Assembly: GCF_030269925.1 (NCBI RefSeq)
Contig: NC_085127.1
Span: forward strand, 12,717,501 to 12,781,500
Direction of reading: 5' to 3'
Length of the DNA stretch: 64,000 bases
Source of the DNA: Bombyx mori
Taxonomy: Eukaryota; Arthropoda; Insecta; Lepidoptera; Bombycidae
In this document: positions 54,494-64,000 of the stretch, piece after piece
Layout of the letters: every line of letters starts with the position of its first letter
How positions within the stretch are numbered: the first letter of the stretch is position 1
Translations under genes and position numbers: made by a program
The notes under the pieces: generated by a model
Databases searched by the model: none
Seen by the model: the letters and a program-made list of their open reading frames with translations, nothing else
What the model was told of the DNA's origin: nothing

Positions 54494-54940
54494 AGTCGTC
54501 GTAGCCTAAAGGATAAGGCGTTCGGTGCATTCGTATCTAGCGATGCACCGGTGTTCGAATCCCGCAGGCGGGTACCAATTTTTCTAATGAAATACGTACT
54601 TAGCAAATGTTCACGATTGACTTCCATACTGAAGGAATAACAACGTATAATATTAATCCAACCTGCAAAATTATATTTTGCGTGATTACTGGTGTCAAGA
54701 TCTCTTGTGAGTCCGCACGGGTAGGTACCACCACTCTGCCTATTTCTGTCGTGAAGCAGTAATGCGTTTCGGCTTGAAGGGTGCGGAAGCCGTTGTAGTG
54801 TTAAAAGTGAGACCTTAGACCTCTTGTCTGAAGGTAGGTAGGTGGTGGCATTTGCGTTGTAGATGTCTATGGGCTCCGATGTCCACTTAATACTAGTTGG
54901 GCCGTGAGCTTGTCTATTCACCTAAGTAATAAAAAAACCT
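54494..54940 (+). repeat. Full-length Bm1-type SINE with tRNA-like head
   Basis: The head has A box (gtcgtagcctaaaggataag) and B box (ggtgttcgaatcccgcaggc), the Pol III promoter of a tRNA-like gene, followed by gggtaccaatttttctaatg and then the body found in all other copies (ctcttgtgagtccgcacggg ... A-tail). Length about 447 bp. It shows that the other copies are 5'-truncated. Confidence 0.8.
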
Positions 54941-55369
54941 GCCGGTGCGGGACTTCAATACAGTAATTATCAGGAGAAGACAGAAAAAAAAGAAATAATT
55001 TTGTTACAGCTATTCGATTTCTCTTAACAATTTTGACAATTGATTCCGATTCATTAGGAAACAATTATATAAAAAAAAGGAGTTGAATTTAAATAAAATC
55101 CTGGATTTTAACGATCCTAATAATCTAGTACTGACCTTCAGTTGATTGGTAACGAATCATTCGATATTCGCTCTTAAGACTCGTTTTTTAAGTTTTAAAA
55201 TAGAATGAAAAATTCAAACAGGTCACGGGGACAGATGGTAACGTTTCTTAATTTAATTTCTCAAGAATCCGTTTGGAAATTCCCAATATCATTCTGGATT
55301 AACAAAAAAAATTGGGGTGTTCATGATTTTCCCTATTTAGTCATAAATTTTATTAAATTTTATATTATA
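54941..55369. other. Intergenic, nothing recognised
   Basis: AT-rich, no gene. Confidence 0.35.
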
Positions 55370-55659
55370 CTAGCTGACCCGGCCGACTTCGTAGTGCCTC
55401 AATCAATAAATAAAAGACTTAAACTTTCGTATAAAATAAACTTAAAACAAACAAAAGGAATCCGACAGACGTAGAACACATCAAAGGAAAATCAAAATTG
55501 TTATTTTTATTTAATTCCGAGCATTTTCGTATTTATCTACCTTTTAAACCTGCTCTGAACTTCCACAAATAATTCAAGACCAAAATTAGCCAAATCGGTC
55601 CAGTAGTTCTCGAGTTTTAGCGAAACTAACGAACAGCAATTCATTTTTATATATATAGA
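55370..55659 (-). mobile_element. Non-autonomous Helitron, intact relative
   Basis: CTAG at 55370-55373 after A; the other end is about 55659 (tatatatagaag). Uninterrupted version of the Helitron split at 48687-51514. Confidence 0.65.
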
Positions 55660-55734
55660 AGATGGAAGATGTCGGTGCAACGTCACTATTTAGTTGATTA
55701 AAAAAAGTTTAATTTTAACTAATGTTTACCGATA

Positions 55735-55860
55735 ACTAGTAGGTGAGCTCACAGGCTCAACCTGAGAGAATTTGCTAACACTAGCCCTAGCAAGAGCAGT
55801 GCTTCGCAGAATCTACTATCAGATCTGAATCGCGACACACTGAAAAGATCCGCCGAGAAC
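55735..55860 (-). repeat. Truncated family C LINE 3' UTR
   Basis: Matches actagtaggtgagctcacag to gacacactgaaaagatccgc; cut just before the Helitron at 55877. Confidence 0.6.
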
Positions 55861-55876
55861 AAGAAATTTGTTTTTA

Positions 55877-56321
55877 TCTACTCGTATATATTAATACGTG
55901 AAGGAAAAACTTTGTATCCCTTTTTACGAAAATTGCGCGGACAGAGGAGTATGAAATTTTCCATACTTATAGAGCATATAGAGAAGAAGTGCACAATGCT
56001 AATATTTTTTTTAAATAATGCATAAAAGATACATTAAATCAATAAAGGAAACATTACACACACTACCATGTATTTGACACACACACGCATATATACATGT
56101 ATATTTTGCTTATTGTCAAACTTTTATCGTTTAAAGTCTGTGGTCAAATTGAGAATAGATTAATATGTATTGTTTGTCTTTAATATTATTTGTCTATAGT
56201 GTAGTCTTGGCGAAATCTGTGAATAAAGAAGTATAAGTCTTTGACAATAGAACCCTAATAATGTTCAAATTTATAATTTAAATTAATTATAGTCGAATTT
56301 CGACTACCAGGGGACCACTAG
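55877..56321 (+). mobile_element. Non-autonomous Helitron (tcgaaattcga type)
   Basis: A|TC at 55876/55877; ends gaccaCTAG|T at 56318-56321. 445 bp. Contains acacacacacgcatatatac. Confidence 0.75.
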
Positions 56322-56592
56322 TTTACAATAAAAATACAACCTAAATCCAATTTTATACAAAACAGAACCGGTATGCAATAAAAACAGCGGTTTCTGGATT
56401 GAAATACTTTTGAAAAATACGAGTTTAGTTATAAAATGCACAGCGTGGTTGGTTCTCGTACGTAAATTATTACGTCGTACCGTCAATATTGTGTGCACGA
56501 TTTAAAGTTAGAGTGATCTTTAACTTACTTGGTTTTTATTATTCAGTGTGCAGGAGCTCGTGGCGCGTGACGTGGCTACTATCAGCTCCCAG

Positions 56593-56764
56593 TGTGTTTA
56601 GTGCGAGTTTTTTAACGTTCTCGATAGCGTAAAAGTTAACTCAAATTTGTATGCAGTTGGAACAGCGCCCCTAGCGGCAAACGTAGGCAAACGTTCCAAC
56701 TCCATACAAATTTGATTTAACTTTTACGCTATCGATGACGTTAAAAAACTTGCACCAAGCACAC
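56593..56764. mobile_element. Palindromic MITE, compact copy
   Basis: Both arms intact: gtgcgagttttttaacgttc ... and the complement at the right end. Core cccctagcggcaaacgtagg. 172 bp; the cleanest copy of the family at 7303 and 8869. Confidence 0.75.
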
Positions 56765-57417
56765 AGGGCGACGGATCGTTCTTAGCCTCAACGACCTCAA
56801 TGGTATTTGGATCTTTCAAATCGCGATACAAACATATTCTCTTCACTGGAACAAAACTAAAAAGATAATCACTTATTACCTCAAATAACCGAGAAAGCGA
56901 AAGTAAGTCAATTACTTTTAATCAAAAATAATATTTAAAATAGCCTCGTTCGTTTGGTCGCCCTACAAGTAACTCAATTTCCCTTATTGGTTACTGAAAA
57001 CGAAATCGAGTGAGTCTGTCCCCAGAATCGAATATGTCGTAAAAATTTAGATCAAGGTGGCTTAGCGGCGTTATTGGGTGTTGCAAATCGATAATGCCAT
57101 GGGAAAAACTGAAAGAAAGAAATAAGGGACTTTTTTTTAGATTCACGTACATTGTAACGAATATAAAGATGAAAGAAATGGTTGAGAAATACGCAACTAC
57201 TGCGATTCACCCTAAAAAGTAAAAAAAACACGTGCGGCACTCGGGGACTGCCGCGGTAAAGCTATTGCAAAGCATTTTCTATCAACTTATGTAATTACAA
57301 TTAGACAAAAATAATTTAATATTAAAACAAAAATAAGACCACGCTATATTTATAAACATTAACAAAAGCAAAACATTTACTGTCCCCTTCACACTCATAA
57401 GCTAGACCGCGTGAGAG
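56765..57417. other. Intergenic, nothing recognised
   Basis: No gene or repeat recognised. Confidence 0.35.
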
Positions 57418-57625
57418 AGAGGTGGGCAGACTTTTAATGATGCTCATGCAGTGCGACGTCACACCGCGCGCTTATTCACAAACACTACACCAGCGCAACG
57501 TGTGAATGTGTTGAACGCGAGCTACATAGTAGGCGTAGTGGGGGTGTCCGGTTATTTTCGTTACGGAATTTCTGCATTCAGTCGCCGCGCTCAAGGCTCG
57601 CGATAGAAGCTATGCAATAGCTTAA
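57418..57625 (-). repeat. CpG-rich repeat, copy 2
   Basis: The complement of this block aligns with 31107-31315 throughout (tagctcgcgttcaacacatt, tagtgtttgtgaataagcgc, ccttgagcgcggcgac shared). Confidence 0.6.
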
Positions 57626-58664
57626 AAAAAAGATAACAATAAATACGAACCCACTCACTCTAATAAACCCGTCAAAGCTACATCTCAATTAACATCGCGA
57701 ACGTGACGGCAAAAGGGCGAGTAAAATAAAAAACCATTTGCCGAATTGAAATATGAAAAAAAATAAAAACGGTTCGATCACGTATTTGTTCTTAGACATG
57801 TGACTGGCGTATTTGGGTTTTATTGTTTCAACAAGTTATTACTGACAGGAATAACCTCTAAGTATTTTTGAAACGGGCATATATTTCAGATTTTTACATG
57901 GTTTGTTATTAATCAAGTGTTACTTCTGATCATAGACTTTCTGATGCTTTGCGATCGATGTCAAAAATAACTCTAATTGACATAAGACTTTTTAGCCGCT
58001 AGCAAATATACACGCAAAGGCTAAATTAACGTACTGCCCAGTTTAAGGTTTGTCTATTAATTTGACCCGAAATTACACTCGGAAATCCTGTTGATTTCGA
58101 AAGTTTTGGCCTACCAATAAGCTGTGTTAATTTTATTATGCTACATTTAATGCTTCGCAAGGCGGGAGTGTTTTTGTTACGCTAACACTCTTTGTAAAGC
58201 TTAGCTTTCTGTCGATATGTATCCTTAACGATTTAATTAATTGCCTATGGAATTGTATAATTAGTCTTTAATCGGTACTGAATTTTAAAACTGGCTGTTT
58301 GTTTTCCAAGAAGGGAAAAATAAAGTAAATAACCACAAATGTGTTTTTATTTAATTTTATTATTTAGAAAAGTGATATTACAATACGTCTACATATTTTA
58401 GTACATAAAAGGGAGGTAAGCAAAGACTAAACAAGTTTCCGACATTCACATTACACATTACTTTAATACAACAATGAGTAGTTAGTGAATGAAAAATAAT
58501 GAAACTTATGACTTAAAATTTTAAAAACAATAAAAGATATTTGTTGAAGAGAGAAGAAAGAAGAAGAGAAGTAAGTGCACTCCATTCTCTTCGGTCTCTT
58601 GCCTTTCGCCTTCACTTACCTAAATATAAACAAAGTTTCATTTGTATTGTACTGCTTTTTTTGT
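57626..58664. other. Intergenic, nothing recognised
   Basis: A purine-rich stretch at 58545-58575 (gaagagagaagaaagaagaa) is the only feature. Confidence 0.35.
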
Positions 58665-58900
58665 TGTTGCTTAGTTGGCTGGACGAGTTCACAGCCCACC
58701 TGGTGTTAAGTGGTTACTGGAGCCCATAGACATCTATGACGTAAATGCGCCACCCACCTCGAGATATAAGTTCTAAGGTCTCAGTATAGTTACAACGGCT
58801 ACCCCACCCTTCGAACCGAAACGCATTACTGCTTCACGGTGGAAATAGGCGGGGTGGTGGTATCTACCCGTGTGGACTCCCAAGAGGTCCTACCACCACT
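58665..58900 (-). repeat. Bm1-type SINE, 5'-truncated
   Basis: From tgttgttgcttagttggctg to ggtcctaccaccactg. Confidence 0.75.
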
Positions 58901-59387
58901 GCTGCGTCCCTCTTAAAACGGGAGAAGCTTAATTCCTGAAGTGGATAAAGTTGTGGTACCCATCTGTAACCTGACCAGTAGTGAATACATTTATGGGGGG
59001 TTTGGCTTTAATACACGATATTAATTCAATTGTGGTCGACTTTAGTGTAAATATATCAGGTACAGATTTAGTATTGTTGAAAATATGTCACAAGGCTCGT
59101 AGTCCGCAAAGAGTTTTTGATATATTGTTCACAATAGACGTCTTATCTATGTTACGGATGTTTCTCGAACTTGCATTAGATGATAGTAATGAAGAACTTA
59201 ACTCACATACACTCCTTTGCCAAACGCCTTTCGGGTGACATTTATAATGCAGTCATTTTCGAAGACACAAACAGTTAGCTACAGTTCAACTACTAAAATT
59301 TGCTTTTGAACATACTATTCTACTAAGATTCTACATGTTACTTGGTTTTCTTTTAGCACTGTGGCCTAACGAAATAATAATATGGGA
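58901..59387. other. Unassigned; one 85-codon ORF
   Basis: ORF 58981-59238 (+) has balanced composition (SVNISGTDLVLLKICHKARS, LFTIDVLSMLRMFLELALDD) but no recognised domain, and no clear splice partners. Confidence 0.3.
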
Positions 59388-59632
59388 CCTAATCCATGCA
59401 TCAGCCCGCTGAGTTTCTCGCCGGATCTTCTCAGCGGGTGGCGCTCCGATCCGTTAGTAGATTCATTCGTGAAGTATCTGCTCTTGAGTTTTTAGGTCTC
59501 CTTCGGAGGCGCTCGGGCAGCTGTTAGCAAATCCCATCCCTCCTGGTTGAGCCTTTGCTCGCCCACCTGTCCTGGTGAAACTGGAAAGGCATCCGGGCCA
59601 CCAGTAATCCTTCAATCCTAAAAAAATATATA
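59388..59632 (+). repeat. Family D retroposon 3' end
   Basis: From catgcatcagcccgctgagt to the tail taatccttcaatcctaaaaa. Confidence 0.7.
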
Positions 59633-60048
59633 TATGGGAAAGTGATATATGTATGTACTCACATTTTTTGTATTAGGACGAGAATTAAATCAAATTTCAT
59701 TAGTTGTTTTAAGGTATAACGTGGATTCGAAGTCGAGTAATAATCCAGATCAAAGGTATCTCAATCGAAAACAGGTCTGCGGTCGTGTTTCAAACCTAAG
59801 TATTGTGTGTATTCATTCAAACATCGGCGGGCGGTAACTGGATTACAAAGGCGCCGAGATCGGACAATCTCTCTTGGGAGTTGAGAGGCTTACGTATCCT
59901 AGGTTATGAGCACAGAACAACAATAGTATGACCGTCTATTTCAATTAAATTTAGAAGTTTATTTTGTTTTTGTATATTTTTTTGTTTAACGGGACAATCA
60001 AATCGATCGATATCTACAATTTTGGACGATGCACGATGCTATCTCGCG

Positions 60049-60360
60049 TCAGCCGTTAATGAGTTCGACCTTATAACCTCTGGGTCTGCGGAGGGACTTT
60101 GCTTCTCTCTGTATTCTGTACCGTTCCATAGGGAGTGCTCTGAGGAATTGTTTGACATGATATCATCATCTCGATTTTGCCATCGCACAGGAGTAGAGTT
60201 AATCCATACTACCTGGAGCCACTGCGGTCATCCACAGTGCGTTTCCAGAGATCTTTTTGCCACGAACCATCGGCCTTTGGAATGAGCTCCCACCATCTCC
60301 CATCACTCACCATCAGGTGGGTCGCACGCTCGTCTGCCTACAAGGGCAATAAAATAAAAA
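60049..60360 (+). pseudogene. Family B LINE C-terminus and 3' end
   Basis: The frame contains ECSEELFDMISSSRFCHRTG, matching the protein end at 4414-5127, then the 3' UTR (caccatcaggtgggtcgcac, gtctgcctacaagggcaata) and A-tail. The region between is shortened by a deletion. Confidence 0.65.
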
Positions 60361-60385
60361 ATAAAAAACTTTGAGTTGTTTTCAT

Positions 60386-60470
60386 TTTTTTATTGGCCGT
60401 GGTTACTGTCGCCCATGGACTTCTGCAATGCCAGGGGCAGAGCCAAGCCGCTGCCTACCGTTTTAAATAT
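60386..60470 (-). repeat. Family B LINE 3' end, opposite strand
   Basis: ttattggccgtggttactgt to gccgctgcctaccgtttt. Only ~25 bp from the copy ending at 60360, tail to tail with it. Confidence 0.65.
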
Positions 60471-61080
60471 CTCAAGCTGTATTCTTAGTATGTAGTTGCT
60501 TGAAGAAGTGGAATGTTCTATAACAACACTTATGCAAATTAATAACGCATTCAGTAAAGAGGAATTGAGATGAGCTATAAATAGTCTGACTGGATAGGAA
60601 GCTAAGTACGGCGGTTGCCATCCTAAAAAAAACTATAAAATTGTTGATCCAAAATGTAATAAACACAAATTGTTCAAGATATTCGGAGATGGACAGGTAA
60701 ATGATGCGTAATAACAGTAAGAAATTGGGGCAGGTATTTACGAAATAGTACCTAGCCTGAGGCACAAAAATTCCTGGCACACAATATGTAAGCTAAGATA
60801 TATATTTTTTTAAGGACCAAAGTGGAAAATATTAGTCAATACAAAACGGCGGAATGCGTCGCAATATTGGCCCAAAAAACAAAAACAAAGTGGTTTACTT
60901 TGCAAAATCTAGTTTTGATAGCATTACATTATTATATTTGTGTTTGATGCAATTCATTAATAAGTATTCTGACACTGCAATCAATTCTGCAATATTTTTT
61001 TCTGTTTTATTCAATGATTTATTTAATTCAAATTGTTTTGCTTGCATTTAGAAGATTGCCTTATATGACACAATGCTACT
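60471..61080. other. Intergenic, nothing recognised
   Basis: Chance ORFs only. Confidence 0.35.
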
Positions 61081-61081
61081 T

Positions 61082-61306
61082 TTTTTTATTATTTATTGCT
61101 TAGGTGCGTGGACCAGCTCAGAGCCCACCTGGAGTTAAGTGGTTACTGGAGCCCATAGACATCCACAACGTAAATGCGCTACCCACCTTGAGATATAAGT
61201 TTTAAGGTCTCAAGTTTAGTTACAACGGCTGCCCCACTCTTCAAACCCAAACGCTGGGTGATGGTACCCACCCGGACGGACTCACAAGAGGTCCTACCAC
61301 CAGTAA
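61082..61306 (-). repeat. Bm1-type SINE, internally deleted
   Basis: From ttattatttattgcttaggt to ggtcctaccaccagta, lacking the attactgcttcacggcagaa block that all relatives have. Confidence 0.7.
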
Positions 61307-61950
61307 AACCACCAGGTCTGTTTTATATTGTAGCTTGTTTATTTGTAATGACTTAATGATTGTGCAATAATAGAATATTGTTTTGAAACTTAATTATATT
61401 ATAATTATAGTAAATAAGTAAAGAATTGACAATGATAGTGTAATCATATTAAATAGTCTATAAAAATAGATAAGGGGTGACAAAGACATTTAAAATTGAG
61501 GCATTAAGTCATATTTCTATTTACATTCATAACATTTGAGAGAAAAAAAAGATTAGAAAAAGCTAATTCTAAAAAATACTACAAAAAAAATAGAGTGCTG
61601 CCGCTGGCGGGTTCTATGCTTAGAGATAATTAAGCGTATTTCATCTTATTTCTTTCATCTACATTGAAAATATTTGAAGAGTTATAATATTTATTACATG
61701 TCTGGTATAAGTACGTAAAGAATTTGCGGGTATCATAAAACATTTCTGAAATATCGGCAACTTCATTAGCACTACAATTGTGTTAAGACAAACCCGTATT
61801 TGTAGGTTCTTCTATTTGTTCCGAAATTTGAACTCTCAAATAGTTCATCAAGCGACTTTAACAAACATCTTTAAGTTACAAATGTTATTTGTTTGGCTAA
61901 CCATTTTAAATTAACCGAGTTTTATTGTGACACGAAAGACAATGTCCTGA
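61307..61950. other. Intergenic, nothing recognised
   Basis: Very AT-rich. Confidence 0.35.
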
Positions 61951-62195
61951 TTTTTTTATTGCCGTATAGGCAGACGAGCATACGGCCCACCTGATGGTGA
62001 GTGGTTACCGTCGCTCATGGACGTCAGCAATGCCAGGGGCAGAGCCAAGCCGCTGCCTACCGTTTAATACTCTCCACAAGCCTCGTTTGAAGAAGGACAT
62101 GTCATAGCGCTCGGGAAACACCGTGGAGGGGAGCTCATTCCATAGTCGGATGGTACGTGGCAAAAAAGATTTCTGGAAACGCACTGTGGATTTAC
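61951..62195 (-). repeat. Family B LINE 3' end
   Basis: From ttttttattgccgtataggc to gatttctggaaacgcactgtgg; 3' UTR plus the last codons of the ORF. Confidence 0.75.
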
Positions 62196-62626
62196 AGGAT
62201 GGACAGGTGGATGGACAATTTTAATGTTCGCTTAAGATTTGTCAAAAGTTTGTCTTGTCTAAGCTTAACTAAAATATGTTATAACACAAGGTTTTCTCCG
62301 GTTTTTTCGAGCCGTAGACACTATTAACATTACTTTTACGGTTTAATTTCGTATTTATTATTGACATTATATTATATCAGACGTTTCGGATACATTCCAA
62401 GGTTCGTAGTCGAGAACGACTAAGGTTTTAGTCGTGGACGTTTGAATATTTAGCTGACTACCGTTCTTCAATAAGAGTTATTTTTCTAGAAATTTCATTC
62501 GTACGTGTATGAAAAGAAACGTAAAGATTTATTTTTTACTTTTAATTGTTACTTTAACTGCACTAAGTTAGGTACTACGTTTACGTTTTAATTAGTATTT
62601 AATTACCATTAATTAATTACTTTTTT
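62196..62626. other. Intergenic, nothing recognised
   Basis: AT-rich; no gene. Confidence 0.35.
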
Positions 62627-62690
62627 AAAGAGGCGGATCTATTTTCTTTATAATTCGGTAGAATTATAAAGAAAATAGATCCGCCTCTTT
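62627..62690. repeat. Perfect 30-bp inverted repeat, 4-nt loop
   Basis: Arms 62627-62656 and 62661-62690 are exact complements (aaagaggcggatctattttc ...) around the loop ggta. It directly joins a truncated SINE at 62691. Confidence 0.9.
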
Positions 62691-62808
62691 TAAGGTGGGT
62701 GGCGCATTTACGTTGTGGATGTCTATGGGCTCCAGTAACCACTTAACATCAGGTGGGCTGTGAGCTCGTCCACCCATCTAAGCAATAAAAAAAAAAAAAA
62801 AAAAAAAA
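62691..62808 (+). repeat. Truncated Bm1-type SINE
   Basis: taaggtgggtggcgcattta to ccacccatctaagc and a run of about 20 A. Confidence 0.75.
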
Positions 62809-62812
62809 GACA

Positions 62813-62911
62813 ACCGTTTGGCTCTGTCCCTGACATTGCCTACGTCCATAAGCGAAGGTAACCACTCGCCATCACCATCAGATCGTATGCCTACAAAGGC
62901 AATAAAAAAAA
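62813..62911 (+). repeat. Degenerate family B LINE 3' end
   Basis: accgtttggctctgtccctg to tgcctacaaaggcaataaaa. It starts right after the A-tail of the preceding SINE. Confidence 0.55.
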
Positions 62912-63096
62912 TATTTTCACACAGAACGAATGAATGAATGAATCACGAGGTCTGAAATATGACAGTTAAAAAAAACGCGAGATTCATTCGTAAAAGTAAT
63001 TTTAATCATACGCGTTATTCATGACTATGATGAAGAAGTAACTACGCATGACAGTTACTTTAATTAATTTTATTTAATTACTTGCAAAATACATTA

Positions 63097-63424
63097 TCTA
63101 TACAAATAAATAAAATTTGAGTGTCTATTTCTCATATTAAATAAACGCTTTGTAATAAATGCATATGTGTGTATACACGGTACATACACCAACAATGTAT
63201 TTTGAAAATTTTCGGCTGTCTGTCTGTATGTCGGTCTGTTTGTTCCAGCTAATCTCTGGAACGGCTGGACCAATTTTGACGGGACTTTTACTGGTAGGTA
63301 GCTGATAATATAAAGAGTAACTTAGGCTAGGCTAGAGTAACTAGGCTTTTCTAGACTAACTTCGCCCTGCAGCGTTAACAGCGGTACGACAATAACCACG
63401 GGTAAAACCGCGGGATTCAGCTAG
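63097..63424 (+). mobile_element. Non-autonomous Helitron, 328 bp
   Basis: A|TC at 63096/63097 and cgggattcagCTAG|T at 63421-63424. Internal ctggaacggctggaccaatt is a common Helitron segment in moths. Confidence 0.65.
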
Positions 63425-63522
63425 TATTAACATATATTGACGCGTTCGATGAATAGGGGCGCATCCTCCTCCCGCTGCCTTCCCACGTCCCCTCTCTCGC
63501 CCTGATCGTAATGAACACTCAT

Positions 63523-63720
63523 AGACACAGCCCACTGAAGTTCTCGCCGGATCTTCTCAGTGGGTCGCGTTTTCGATCCGGTTTTAGATTCTGCGAATCA
63601 CTTCTCTTGCTAGGGCCAGTGTTAGCAACACTCCCTGTTTGAGCCCCCTGAGCTCACCTACACGTCAAGGAGAAGCTGATTGAAATAGCCTCTCAAGGCT
63701 ATCGGCATAGGTAGAAAAAA
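63523..63720 (+). repeat. Family C LINE 3' UTR
   Basis: atagacacagcccactgaag to aggctatcggcataggtaga and an A-run. Confidence 0.65.
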
Positions 63721-63837
63721 AATAAAAGGATTGTGTGTTTTTATGAAAACACGGTAAAAGTGAAAGTTTTTTTCACATTAGACAAACAACATTTAGTTAC
63801 ATTAAATACTGACAAAAACAAACAAATGGGTAAAATA

Positions 63838-63960
63838 GTCTATACACTACACGGTCGGCTGCTGCGAACTATAAGCGCCGCCATATTGGCCTTGGCTGCT
63901 CTGACGAGCGCCTTTCACTTTATCCCTACTCCGCGGCCGACCGTCACGCGACATGCGACA
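63838..63960. promoter_or_regulatory. CpG-rich patch with a YY1/Pho-like motif
   Basis: A sudden GC- and CpG-rich patch in AT-rich DNA, with gccgccatattggcc resembling the YY1/Pleiohomeotic core (GCCATNTT). It may be a promoter edge of a gene beyond the window. The plus ORF through it (RLLRTISAAILALAALTSAF) could be coding but has no other support. Confidence 0.25.
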
Positions 63961-64000
63961 CACAGACGAAAAATTACTTGACAAATCCCCAATCGAGCGC

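Noticed and set aside
54494..54570. tRNA-Arg-like gene
   Set aside because: It is the head of a full-length SINE, not a free tRNA.
54385..54921. 178-codon minus-strand ORF
   Set aside because: Antisense reading through a SINE; no protein similarity.
62627..62690. microRNA precursor
   Set aside because: The stem is perfect and joined to a SINE; no conserved mature sequence recognised, so described as a structural repeat only.

Overview
The window looks like a moth genome, very probably the silkworm Bombyx mori or a close relative. It is AT-rich, its genes have GT-AG introns, and it is crowded with dispersed repeats typical of that lineage: a Bm1-type SINE with a tRNA-like head, several 5'-truncated LINE families, short Helitrons obeying the A|TC...CTAG|T rule, and a maT-type (DD37D) mariner. 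Species and family names come from remembered sequence character, not a search.

Three protein genes could be assembled exon by exon; in each the phases agree and the total length divides by three. (1) + strand, 2601-8766: a 176-residue protein with two predicted membrane segments, function unknown. (2) - strand, 20047-13454: Smn, survival motor neuron protein, 259 residues in six exons, with Gemin2-binding helix, Tudor domain, proline run and YG box. (3) + strand, 28205-35258: a divergent three-RRM protein of the hnRNP M / MYEF2 / Rumpelstiltskin type, 641 residues in eight exons, ending in a 56-nt exon. There is also one intact mariner transposase ORF (48820-49860, -) and one complete-looking 5S rRNA gene (52831-52949, +).

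Layout: 1-2600 repeats and unassigned sequence; 2.6-8.8 kb gene 1, with a LINE in intron 1 and a palindromic MITE split by a retroposon in intron 2; 8.9-13.4 kb MITEs and LINE debris; 13.4-20.1 kb Smn; 20.1-28.2 kb a quieter stretch with one TIR element and one Helitron; 28.2-35.3 kb the RRM gene, whose intron 7 starts three bases before a Helitron; 35.8-48.2 kb dense SINE, LINE and Helitron debris; 48.7-51.5 kb a three-level nest (Helitron containing mariner containing a pogo-like element); 52.4-53 kb the 5S gene; 53.6-64 kb more debris, including a perfect 30-bp hairpin at 62.6 kb.

The genes are not an operon and nothing suggests co-regulation. Both named products act on RNA (snRNP assembly and pre-mRNA binding), which may be coincidence. 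I found no CRISPR, phage or bacterial material.
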